Source of the DNA: Bacteroidetes bacterium UBA6491
GTDB lineage: Bacteria > Bacteroidota > Bacteroidia > NS11-12g > UBA9320
Length of the DNA stretch: 12,959 nt
NCBI GenBank assembly: GCA_002436505.1
Contig: DJML01000004.1
Location: 1 to 12,959, forward strand
Direction: 5' to 3'
Each line of letters begins with the position of its first letter. The stretch's first letter is position 1. Of this stretch, positions 6,708 through 12,959 are shown in pieces. The notes beneath the pieces were generated by a model. The model saw only the letters and a program-made list of their open reading frames with translations. It did not search any database and was not told the DNA's origin. A program made the translations under genes and the position numbers.

Positions 6708-8588
6708 ATGAAGTTGAAGATACCGGTATCACTGATTTTCTTGATCTTTTTTGGTATAGAGGCAATGGCTCAGGTTGGATTAAAGCCGCTTCAGGCTAAT
6801 ATGCAGATCAGGCAATATCTTTTGGATCATCCGGATTACCACTGGAACGACAATGGGAGTCTTAACAAATGGGGCACTCCGGACACGCTGGACCTGCCTT
6901 TTTTTGAAGATTTTTCCCAGAACCATTTCTATCCTGATTCATCCAGGTGGCTCGACAACAACGTTTTTATCAACTCCGATATTCCAGTTCGTCCGCCAAG
7001 TTATGGTGCAGCAACCTTTGATTTTTTAGATCAATACGGCAACCCGTATGGTCCTCTTGAGAAGGATCGCATCTCTGGGGCAGACACGCTAACCTCGCAA
7101 TTCATTGATCTGGGTGGCCTTACTGTTGCTGATTCCGTTATAATGACCTTTTTCTATCAACCGATGGGCAGAGGAGACTTTCTTACGAACAAAGATTCCC
7201 TGAAACTTGATTTCAGGGTAAACGATTCAACCTGGGTAAATGTGTGGTCAGTAGGAGGAGGGGTGTTTTCCGAATTTGTTAAAGTGAATATCCGTATTGA
7301 AGACGAAAAATACCTGAAACCCGGTTTTCAATTCAGATTTGAAAACAGATCCTATCAATGGGGCAATAACAACCACTGGCATCTGGACTATATCTTTATT
7401 GACAGGGACAGGACAGAAAATATTCTGGATTTCCCGGATTATACAATACAATCTAAGCCTACTTCACTATTAAAGAACTATTATGCAATGCCTTATGCGC
7501 ATTATCTGGCTGATCCCGGAGGAGAAGCTGCAGATTCTATCTATTTCAGAGTAGGAAACCAGAACGATACCGGAATTCTTGCGGAGGTCAGACATTTGGA
7601 ACAATGGAAAGACGTTGTTCTCGTTTCTACAAATTTTCAGGATAACGTGGCCAACGTGCCTGGAGAGGGCAATGCTTTAAGAAGGCTGAAGTCCTATGAT
7701 TTTACGGGACTGACCGGTGATACTGTTGTAATAAAGCGCAGTTATTATGTGAAAGAGGCCGGTCTCACCAATGAATTTATCTATCAAAGGAATGACTCCA
7801 TAAGTGTAGAACAGCGATTTGAGAATTTTTTCGCCAGGGACGATGGTACGGCAGAAAGTGGTTTTGGATTTAACGACCTAAAGAACGCTACAGGCAATAT
7901 GGCGGTCAGGTTTACACTTAACATTCCGGATACATTAAGGGCCATTAGCTATTTCTTTACACCAAATATTGAAGATCCTTCGAAATACCTTGTGCGATTG
8001 AAAATATGGCAGGATATAGCTTTTGATGGAGGAACTACGGTTCTTCTGTGGGATTCGGCAATCCTTCTGCCTGACTTTAACGAAGATGGTTTTGGCTACA
8101 GGATGTTCTTCCCTGGAAATATAGCTCTGCCAGCCGGGGATTTTTATATTGGCTGGGAACAGACGGATAATTTCAATATTTCAATTGGTTTTGATAAGAA
8201 TTACGGCTATCGCTCATGGAACACAGGAGCAAATCCCAACATTTATTACCATGTCGGTGGTGAATGGATACAAAACAGCAACTCTAAACTTTCTGGTGAA
8301 CCAATGATACGCGCATTCGTCGGATCTGAATTCAGTACAGTTAGCACAAATGTGCCTTCGAGCAGTAAATTTATCGTCTACCCTAACCCGGCAATGAATA
8401 CAGTGCAACTGGAAGGTGTAGATCCTGAAAGCTGGTGTATTTATGATATCAGCGGTAAACAGGTCCTAAGCTCTGATTCTCCTGACGGTACTGAAATAAA
8501 CGTTTCGTCACTGGATAATGGCATGTATTTTCTTGTCGTTCGTTCCAAAGGTTCAACGTTGAGAGAGAAAATACAGATTATCAGGTAG
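6708..8588 (+). CDS. Secreted protein with T9SS type A C-terminal sorting domain
   Basis: The protein has 626 aa from the ATG at 6708, where a clear Sec signal peptide starts (MKLKIPVSLIFLIFFG, probable cleavage after AMA at about residue 24). The long central part shows no catalytic motif that I recognise. It is rich in Asp, Asn and aromatic residues, with alternating beta-strand-like patterns. Two stretches look like jelly-roll or CUB-type surface modules: about 60-235, starting LDLPFFEDFS and ending near HWHLDYIFID, and about 375-540. The last 72 residues (555-626) form a type IX sorting domain: YPNP near its start, then IYDISGKQV, the LDNGMYFL turn and a terminal KIQIIR strand. The protein is therefore predicted to cross the outer membrane by T9SS and stay at the surface or be released. 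It follows the PASTA gene by 90 bases in the same direction. Its function is unknown. An adhesive or structural role is only inferred from composition. Confidence 0.9.
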   Translation: MKLKIPVSLIFLIFFGIEAMAQVGLKPLQANMQIRQYLLDHPDYHWNDNGSLNKWGTPDTLDLPFFEDFSQNHFYPDSSRWLDNNVFINSDIPVRPPSYGAATFDFLDQYGNPYGPLEKDRISGADTLTSQFIDLGGLTVADSVIMTFFYQPMGRGDFLTNKDSLKLDFRVNDSTWVNVWSVGGGVFSEFVKVNIRIEDEKYLKPGFQFRFENRSYQWGNNNHWHLDYIFIDRDRTENILDFPDYTIQSKPTSLLKNYYAMPYAHYLADPGGEAADSIYFRVGNQNDTGILAEVRHLEQWKDVVLVSTNFQDNVANVPGEGNALRRLKSYDFTGLTGDTVVIKRSYYVKEAGLTNEFIYQRNDSISVEQRFENFFARDDGTAESGFGFNDLKNATGNMAVRFTLNIPDTLRAISYFFTPNIEDPSKYLVRLKIWQDIAFDGGTTVLLWDSAILLPDFNEDGFGYRMFFPGNIALPAGDFYIGWEQTDNFNISIGFDKNYGYRSWNTGANPNIYYHVGGEWIQNSNSKLSGEPMIRAFVGSEFSTVSTNVPSSSKFIVYPNPAMNTVQLEGVDPESWCIYDISGKQVLSSDSPDGTEINVSSLDNGMYFLVVRSKGSTLREKIQIIR

Positions 8589-8654
8589 AGAGAAATTACT
8601 CTTTTAATGATCCTTCCTAAATTGTTCCGAGGACAGAAATATGCAAAAGAATTT

Positions 8655-8662
8655 TAACTTTG
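8655..8662 (+). promoter_or_regulatory. Bacteroidota -7 promoter element, likely giving a leaderless rhodanese mRNA
   Basis: TAACTTTG is an exact match to TAnnTTTG and ends only 4 bases before the ATG at 8667. With the usual distance from this element to the transcription start, transcription would begin at or next to the start codon, leaving no leader and no Shine-Dalgarno. No -33 TTTG is visible at normal spacing. Confidence 0.5.
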
Positions 8663-8666
8663 TACC

Positions 8667-8987
8667 ATGAATCAGGACATTACTGTTCAGGAACTTAAAA
8701 ATCGCCTTGATAGCGGAGAGGACATCAGGATCATTGATGTTCGTGAGCAGTGGGAGTATGAGGAAATTAATATCAACGGTGAGTTGGTGCCGCTGGGAGA
8801 GCTTGTTCATTCATTGGGCGAGATGGAGCAATGGAAAGAAACGGAAATGGTAATACATTGCAGATCAGGGCAAAGAAGCTTAGCTGCATGTGACTTTCTC
8901 AGAAGGAACGGCTTTAAAAACGTAAGAAACCTGATTGGAGGTATGAACGCCTGGGAAGAATTGACCAATTCCCTGAGCAATACCTGA
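8667..8987 (+). CDS. Single-domain rhodanese-like sulfurtransferase
   Basis: The protein has 106 aa and no signal peptide, so it is cytosolic. It is a compact single rhodanese domain: IIDVREQWEYE (22-32) is the conserved first strand and helix, and the active-site loop CRSGQRS (65-71) carries the persulfide-forming C65 in the canonical six-residue loop. NLIGGMNAWEE (88-98) is the typical C-terminal signature. GlpE-like proteins of this kind transfer sulfane sulfur to thiol acceptors or thioredoxin. The physiological acceptor is unknown. It has its own apparent promoter 4 bases upstream and lies 79 bases after the T9SS cargo gene and 67 bases before the cytochrome gene. Confidence 0.95.
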   Translation: MNQDITVQELKNRLDSGEDIRIIDVREQWEYEEININGELVPLGELVHSLGEMEQWKETEMVIHCRSGQRSLAACDFLRRNGFKNVRNLIGGMNAWEELTNSLSNT

Positions 8988-9017
8988 TCTCTTACATAAT
9001 TTTTAGCATCTATTCTA

Positions 9018-9025
9018 TATCTTTC
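9018..9025 (+). promoter_or_regulatory. Possible -7 promoter element for the multihaem cytochrome gene
   Basis: TATCTTTC matches TAnnTTTG except for the last base and lies 29 bases before the ATG at 9055. A weak AGG at 9047-9049 is the only Shine-Dalgarno-like sequence. No terminator-like hairpin separates the rhodanese gene from this one, so read-through is also possible. Confidence 0.3.
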
Positions 9026-9054
9026 CGAATCTAAAGTGCCCCTAATAGGTAGAC

Positions 9055-11010
9055 ATGCTTCGTAAAGGTTATTCTTCTTTCCATATCACAGGTTTACTTC
9101 TTAGTATCTTCTTTGCATTTTTCTTGCTGATCTATACACAATGTACCAAAGATTCAACAAAAGAGGGATCTGGATCTGAAATATCCGGACTTTATTTCTT
9201 AAATCACAATGACACAGTAGGTTATGTTGGAATCAAAACTTGTGCTGGATGTCATTTGGACAAAGTGAATTCCTTCTTACACACAGGCATGGGCCAAAGC
9301 TTCGACTTTGCAACCCCCGGAAAAAGTGCAGCCAAATTTGGGACCGATGCACATGTGTATGATAGCTTTCTTGATCTGCATTACCTTGCATTCTGGAGAG
9401 ACAGTGTTTTGTTTATCAGTGAATACAGATTGGACGACAACAACATTCAGACGCATTACAGAGAACAACGGATCGATTATATAATCGGTTCTGGACAACA
9501 TACTAATTCACATTTGTTCAAAGAAGGGAAGTACATTTATCAGGCGCCAATGACATGGTATTCTCAGGAAAACAAATGGGACCTGCCTCCGGGTTTTGAG
9601 AATGGTGCTAACAGTAGGTTTTCCAGACAGGTGGATGTCGAATGTATCTCATGTCACAACGCGATGCCGGTAATGGAAAGTGGTTCTGGCAGAGCATTTA
9701 TTTCAATTGGTAATGGGATAGATTGTGAAAGGTGCCACGGTCCCGGCGAATTACATGTTCGGTACAGGCTCAGTGGTGGTGTAAATACCGGGAATATCGA
9801 TTCAACGATCGTGAACCCATCTAAACTGCCGGCAAAATTGCAGATCGACCTTTGTCAGCGATGCCATCTGCAAGGGAATAACGTGCTCAAACCTGAGAGA
9901 TCCTTCGTTGATTTTAGACCGGGAATGGAGCTAAAAGACTTTTTTGAAGTCTATTCGCCAGAATATCAAGGCAACAAAGACCTGTTCAACATGGCCGATC
10001 ACAGTCAGCGATTGCAAATGAGCCGGTGTTACATCTCGACAGAAAATTCAACCGAACAAATAACCTGTATAACCTGTCATGACCCCCATGTTTCAGTAAA
10101 ATTGACCGGTAAAGGTGTATTTAACAAGGCGTGTCAGAATTGCCATAATAAATCTAAAAAAGTATGCACCGAATCTCAGGAGAACAGGGCAAGGTCGTTC
10201 GACAATTGCGTGAGTTGCCACATGCCTTTGTCTGGTGCCAAGGACATTCCTCATGTACGCGTGCACGATCACCGGATATCTATTCCTGATACCACAAAGG
10301 ACACAAAGCCCCGGCATCTTACAGGACTATATGCTGTAAACAACAATTCACCTCAGTTAGCAGCTAAAATTCAAGCCTACCTGACGTACTATGAAAAATT
10401 CACTCAAAATGAATTCTACCTTGATGAAGCAGAGAAAATGTTGAGAAACGTGGATGATCCTGCGTTGAACATACACCTGGAATACCTTAGGAACAACTGG
10501 AAAAAGATCATAGAAATTTCTGGTAACCTAAGCCCTGAAGATTGCGATGCCATGACCAATTACCGAATTGGTAAAGCTGGCAGTAAAAGGGATAATTATG
10601 TCAAAGCAATGGTGCACTACGAACATGCCATTGATCTTCAGCCGGATATCAATGAATTTTACAATGACCTTGGGGTTGCTCAGATTAAAATGGGTTATTT
10701 GAAGGAAGCGATGCGAACGTTTGATGAAGGCTTAAATAGGTTCCCTAAGGATGGATCCTTACTTTCAAATGCAGGTTACGTGCAGTATCTGGCAGGAAAC
10801 AGAGCAAAATCACTACAATTTTATCTAAGATCGGTTCATTTGAATCCGGACCATTTGCCGACACTTAAAAATTTAGCCCAATGGTATTTATCAGGCAATG
10901 ATGGAACTGAAGCAATGAAATACCTCAATCGTATTCTGGTTTTGGACCCCGGTAATAAGGATGCGCGCAAGATTATAAAAGAAATGGACAGTAGTGGGCA
11001 AATCAGATAG
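9055..11010 (+). CDS. Seven-haem-motif cytochrome c with C-terminal TPR repeats
   Basis: This 651-aa extracytoplasmic electron-transfer protein has an N-terminal hydrophobic segment (about 11-28) ending YTQC (C30). It is either an uncleaved anchor or an atypical lipoprotein signal, since Gln is unusual just before a lipobox Cys. Seven CxxCH haem-attachment motifs start at C63, C197, C224, C267, C338, C360 and C385. The 130-residue gap between the first and second holds a beta-rich segment. Clustered motifs such as CERCHGP (224-230) and CITCHDPH (338-345) resemble the cytochrome c554/doubled-CXXCH superfamily. From about 515 to 632 there are three or more TPR units (for example EFYNDLGVAQIKMGYLKEAM, SLLSNAGYVQYLAGNRAKSL), a protein-protein binding platform. 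No catalytic domain is recognised, and electron donor and acceptor are unknown. Two extra cysteines (C324, C371) fall outside CxxCH motifs. Haem-TPR proteins occur in Bacteroidota and Planctomycetes, as far as I recall. Confidence 0.93.
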   Translation: MLRKGYSSFHITGLLLSIFFAFFLLIYTQCTKDSTKEGSGSEISGLYFLNHNDTVGYVGIKTCAGCHLDKVNSFLHTGMGQSFDFATPGKSAAKFGTDAHVYDSFLDLHYLAFWRDSVLFISEYRLDDNNIQTHYREQRIDYIIGSGQHTNSHLFKEGKYIYQAPMTWYSQENKWDLPPGFENGANSRFSRQVDVECISCHNAMPVMESGSGRAFISIGNGIDCERCHGPGELHVRYRLSGGVNTGNIDSTIVNPSKLPAKLQIDLCQRCHLQGNNVLKPERSFVDFRPGMELKDFFEVYSPEYQGNKDLFNMADHSQRLQMSRCYISTENSTEQITCITCHDPHVSVKLTGKGVFNKACQNCHNKSKKVCTESQENRARSFDNCVSCHMPLSGAKDIPHVRVHDHRISIPDTTKDTKPRHLTGLYAVNNNSPQLAAKIQAYLTYYEKFTQNEFYLDEAEKMLRNVDDPALNIHLEYLRNNWKKIIEISGNLSPEDCDAMTNYRIGKAGSKRDNYVKAMVHYEHAIDLQPDINEFYNDLGVAQIKMGYLKEAMRTFDEGLNRFPKDGSLLSNAGYVQYLAGNRAKSLQFYLRSVHLNPDHLPTLKNLAQWYLSGNDGTEAMKYLNRILVLDPGNKDARKIIKEMDSSGQIR

Positions 11011-11030
11011 ACTATCAGCGGCTTTCATTG

Positions 11031-11038
11031 TAAATTTG
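11031..11038 (+). promoter_or_regulatory. Bacteroidota -7 promoter element for ferredoxin-NlpC pair
   Basis: TAAATTTG matches TAnnTTTG exactly and is followed by C. It ends 16 bases before the ferredoxin ATG at 11055, predicting a leader of about 10 bases without Shine-Dalgarno. No -33 TTTG is found at normal spacing. Confidence 0.5.
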
Positions 11039-11054
11039 CACAAACGATCATAGA

Positions 11055-11402
11055 ATGGCGATCATCATTACAGAAGAATGCATTAATTGTGGAGCTTGTG
11101 AACCGGAGTGTCCGAATAACGCGATATATGAAGCAGGGGCGGAGTGGGCCTTGAAAGACGGTACAGGTGTAAGTGGAGAGTACAGGCTTAGAAATGGTGA
11201 CTTAATAGACTCCGGTAGTATGAATGCACCGGTCTCTGATGAAGTGTACTATATCGTTCCGGATAAATGTACCGAATGTAAGGGATTTCATGAGGAACCA
11301 CAGTGTGCCGCCGTATGTCCTGTAGATTGCTGTGTCCCCGACCCTGACGTTGTTGAAACTGAAGACGAACTTCTGAATAAGAAGCAAAAACTGCATCTAT
11401 AA
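11055..11402 (+). CDS. Two-cluster [4Fe-4S] ferredoxin
   Basis: This is a cytosolic low-potential electron carrier of 115 aa. The first binding motif is CINCGACEPECP (C9, C12, C15, C19) and the second is C72-x2-C75-x8-C84-x3-C88-P. The lengthened spacing in the second motif is typical of Alvin-type 2[4Fe-4S] ferredoxins. Two further cysteines (C92, C93) follow. About 45 residues separate the two motifs, much longer than in clostridial ferredoxins; this insert holds predicted strands (EYRLRNGDLIDSG, EVYYIVPDK). The start at 11055 has no Shine-Dalgarno. The NlpC/P60 gene begins 9 bases after its stop in the same frame, so the two are probably co-transcribed. The partner enzyme is not in the window. 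Confidence 0.95.
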   Translation: MAIIITEECINCGACEPECPNNAIYEAGAEWALKDGTGVSGEYRLRNGDLIDSGSMNAPVSDEVYYIVPDKCTECKGFHEEPQCAAVCPVDCCVPDPDVVETEDELLNKKQKLHL

Positions 11403-11411
11403 TATCATTTT

Positions 11412-12068
11412 GTGAAACATTGTGCCGTTTCAGTATTTCCATTGCGAGCAGAACCAAATCACCGAAGTGAGATGGTCAGCCAGATCCTGTATGGTGAAAG
11501 TTTTGAGATAACAGAAACCAGGGGAGAATGGCAGCGCATAAGAATGGTCTTTGATGGTTACGAAGGATGGTGTGAAGGGTTGCCGTATGCTGAAAGATCA
11601 GACAGCGATCTTTTTATTGTCACTGAACCTTTTTTAACTGAGAATAATATCATTTACCCACTTGGTTCACATGTGGGTACGAAACAACAGCCTTCTCAGG
11701 GAGTCATACAAACTGCTTTGCTTATGATCAACGCTCCTTACCTTTGGGGAGGACGGACATTCATGGGCATTGACTGTTCTGGATTTACGCAGGTTGTCTT
11801 TAAAGCGAATGGGGTATCGTTGCCACGTGATGCATCCCAGCAGGTCCATACTGGTACCGAAGTTTCCCTGGTGGAAGCACAGGCCGGTGACCTGGCCTTC
11901 TTTGTATCTCCTGAAGGTAAAGTAACGCATGTAGGAATTGTTCTAGACGATCATAAAATAATCCATGCCAGCAAATTTGTACGTATTGATCAATTGTCAC
12001 CGGCGGGTATCATCGATCCACAGGGAGTTAAAACACATAGTCTGTTCAAAATCAAAAGAGTACAATAA
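11412..12068 (+). CDS. SH3b-NlpC/P60 family cysteine peptidase
   Basis: This 218-aa predicted peptidase acts on cell-wall peptides, cleaving gamma-D-Glu to diamino-acid bonds in the family. An SH3b-like domain (about 4-65, SVFPLRAEPN to GWCEG) precedes the NlpC/P60 domain (about 95-215). Catalytic residues are C122 in GIDCSGF, H173 in VTHVGI and H185 in IIHAS. There is no signal peptide, so, like YkfC/dipeptidyl-peptidase VI-type enzymes, it probably degrades imported muropeptides in the cytosol rather than intact wall. The start is GTG at 11412: the only codons between it and the in-frame ferredoxin stop are TAT CAT TTT. The alternative ATG at 11472 would remove the conserved first strands of the SH3b domain. 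It is probably translated from the ferredoxin transcript. Confidence 0.92.
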   Translation: MKHCAVSVFPLRAEPNHRSEMVSQILYGESFEITETRGEWQRIRMVFDGYEGWCEGLPYAERSDSDLFIVTEPFLTENNIIYPLGSHVGTKQQPSQGVIQTALLMINAPYLWGGRTFMGIDCSGFTQVVFKANGVSLPRDASQQVHTGTEVSLVEAQAGDLAFFVSPEGKVTHVGIVLDDHKIIHASKFVRIDQLSPAGIIDPQGVKTHSLFKIKRVQ

Positions 12069-12081
12069 TAAATTGTATCAT

Positions 12082-12105
12082 TTACCGTCTGTTTCCAGAC
12101 GATAA
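12082..12105 (+). terminator. Hairpin after the NlpC/P60 gene, possible terminator without U-tract
   Basis: CGTCTG (12086-12091), loop TTTC, CAGACG (12096-12101) form a perfect 6-bp stem. The stem is extended by three A-T pairs (12082-12084 with 12103-12105) across one C/A mismatch. It lies 14 bases past the stop codon at 12068. No run of T follows, so it is not a classical intrinsic terminator. It could instead protect the 3' end of the transcript. Confidence 0.35.
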
Positions 12106-12123
12106 GGACGCACGCTTTATCGT
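12099..12123 (+). repeat. Second inverted repeat overlapping the first hairpin
   Basis: ACGATAAGG (12099-12107) pairs with CTTTATCGT (12115-12123), 9 bp including one G-T, around a 7-base loop. Its left arm shares 12099-12101 with the right arm of the upstream hairpin, so in RNA the two stems compete over those three bases. No T-tract follows. Confidence 0.4.
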
Positions 12124-12218
12124 AATCTATTTCACAGGGATGAGGAGACATAAATAAATTTCAATTAGAGCTCAACCTTTGTTCTAACCACATTTTGTAA
12201 TCCGTAAAGAAATACACA

Positions 12219-12268
12219 AATTGCACAACTAACAGATCCATTACCTGAAATGAATGGATCGCGCAATT
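12219..12268 (+). repeat. Nested inverted repeats in the leader of the symporter gene
   Basis: GATCCATT (12235-12242) and AATGGATC (12253-12260) form a perfect 8-bp stem around a 10-base loop. An outer pair, AATTGC (12219-12224) with GCAATT (12263-12268), encloses it across an asymmetric internal loop of 10 and 2 bases. The structure ends 7 bases before the ATG at 12276, where no Shine-Dalgarno is present. It could be a protein operator on DNA or an RNA structure affecting initiation. The rest of the 207-base intergenic region shows only degenerate promoter matches, such as AACCTTTG at 12174-12181. Confidence 0.45.
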
Positions 12269-12275
12269 AAAAATT

Positions 12276-12959
12276 ATGGTTAAGAACACAGAATCCTGGG
12301 GTACCCGGGTAGGATTGATCTTAGCGATGGCAGGAAATGCCGTCGGGCTTGGTAATTTTTTACGCTTCCCTGTACAGGCGGTGCAAAATGGAGGAGGGGC
12401 CTTTATCATCCCTTACCTTGTATCGTTTTTGTTAATGGGGATACCCCTTCTTTGGGTAGAGTGGTCCATGGGACGGTTCGGAGGACGTTTTGGTGACCAC
12501 AGTACGCCTTTTATTCTTGACAATATGACCAAAAGACGCTTTTGGAAGTATTTCGGAGTATTCGGGATCTTTACGAACCTGGGCGTTATGGCCTATTATA
12601 CTTACATTGAATCCTGGACGCTGTCCTACACCATACGTTCGATAAAAGGTGATTTTATCGGTATGGACCGTGTGGCTGTTGAACAGACATTTGAAAATTA
12701 TCTCGATATCAATGGAACACTTGCCGATAGCATCATGGGAATAAATGTACCCGGATGGGCCATTGCAGCTTTCATTGTAACGCTCGCACTTAATATTTAC
12801 GTCCTGTCGAGAGGTTTGAATGCCGGAATCGAAAAAATGGCGAAGATCGCAATGCCTTTGCTGATCATTTTCGGGGTGTTTCTGGCAATAAAATCATTTA
12901 CACTGGGCGCAACAGGTGTTGAAGGTTGTGCGGATTGTAACACGCATAAAGGGATGGAA
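12276..12959 (+). CDS. LeuT-type sodium-dependent amino acid symporter (NSS/SNF family), 3'-truncated
   Basis: This is an inner-membrane Na+-coupled transporter. The first 228 residues are visible, against about 500-550 for the full family, and the frame is open to the window end. The N-terminus aligns residue for residue with LeuT: W8, R11, then GNAVGLGNFLRFP (20-32) with N21, A22 and N27 at the unwound TM1 substrate and Na+ site, and NGGGAF at about 38-43. The TM2 motif VEWSMGR and the TM3 segment AYYTYIESW, which includes the family's substrate-gate Tyr region, follow. TM5 (AMPLLIIFGVFLAIKSF) is the last helix visible. Just after it the extracellular loop has a C218-x-x-C221 pair. The start is ATG 12276, as no upstream alternative keeps the family N-terminus. 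Substrate is probably a neutral amino acid, not provable here. The 207-base leader suggests its own transcription unit. Confidence 0.95.
   Translation, partial: MVKNTESWGTRVGLILAMAGNAVGLGNFLRFPVQAVQNGGGAFIIPYLVSFLLMGIPLLWVEWSMGRFGGRFGDHSTPFILDNMTKRRFWKYFGVFGIFTNLGVMAYYTYIESWTLSYTIRSIKGDFIGMDRVAVEQTFENYLDINGTLADSIMGINVPGWAIAAFIVTLALNIYVLSRGLNAGIEKMAKIAMPLLIIFGVFLAIKSFTLGATGVEGCADCNTHKGME

Noticed and set aside
12069..12275. Small gene or known riboswitch in the last intergenic region
   Set aside because: No open frame with a plausible start and family resemblance was found, and the stems do not match a riboswitch I recognise.
1..12959. Mobile element, prophage, CRISPR array, defence island, tRNA or rRNA
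   Set aside because: No transposase, integrase, direct-repeat array, cloverleaf or rRNA-like sequence was seen; gene content and composition look like core chromosome.

Overview
The window reads as ordinary chromosomal DNA of a Bacteroidota bacterium, probably a Cytophagales-like lineage. The evidence is: (i) a secreted protein ending in a type IX secretion (T9SS) C-terminal sorting domain; (ii) several copies of the Bacteroidota -7 promoter element TAnnTTTG just ahead of start codons, with few Shine-Dalgarno sequences; (iii) the Bacteroidota-style neighbourhood of a D-Ala-D-Ala ligase next to a kinase-less PASTA protein. Placement below phylum level is inference. No mobile element, CRISPR array, tRNA or rRNA is seen, and no gene-free stretch exceeds about 210 bases.

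Layout: the 5' edge cuts a UvrA-type excinuclease gene (1-2670, +). It converges, with 4 bases between the stop codons, on a periplasmic TlpA/thioredoxin-like gene (2675-3178, -). A divergent promoter region (3179-3286) then leads into a likely operon: a very large D-Ala-D-Ala ligase made of two fused Ddl domains (3287-5962), a membrane-anchored two-PASTA protein (5997-6617) and a T9SS-secreted surface protein (6708-8588). Next come a single-domain rhodanese (8667-8987), a seven-haem-motif cytochrome c fused to TPR repeats (9055-11010), a two-cluster ferredoxin (11055-11402) and a cytosolic-looking SH3b-NlpC/P60 peptidase (11412-12068). After an intergenic region rich in inverted repeats, a LeuT-type sodium symporter gene starts at 12276 and runs off the 3' edge.

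Functionally there is a cell-envelope theme: peptide-end synthesis (double Ddl), peptidoglycan sensing or binding (PASTA), surface export (T9SS cargo) and turnover of peptidoglycan-derived peptides (NlpC/P60). A redox theme runs alongside it: TlpA thioredoxin, rhodanese, multihaem cytochrome and ferredoxin.

The most noteworthy item is the double Ddl. Its N-terminal half keeps the catalytic Ser and Tyr but changes a metal-ligand Glu to Asp. Its C-terminal half keeps the metal ligands but changes the Ser to Cys and the Tyr to Phe, and Tyr-to-Phe is the change known from a D-Ala-D-Lac ligase. The other items of interest are the haem-TPR fusion, the apparently leaderless promoters and the structured leader of the symporter gene.
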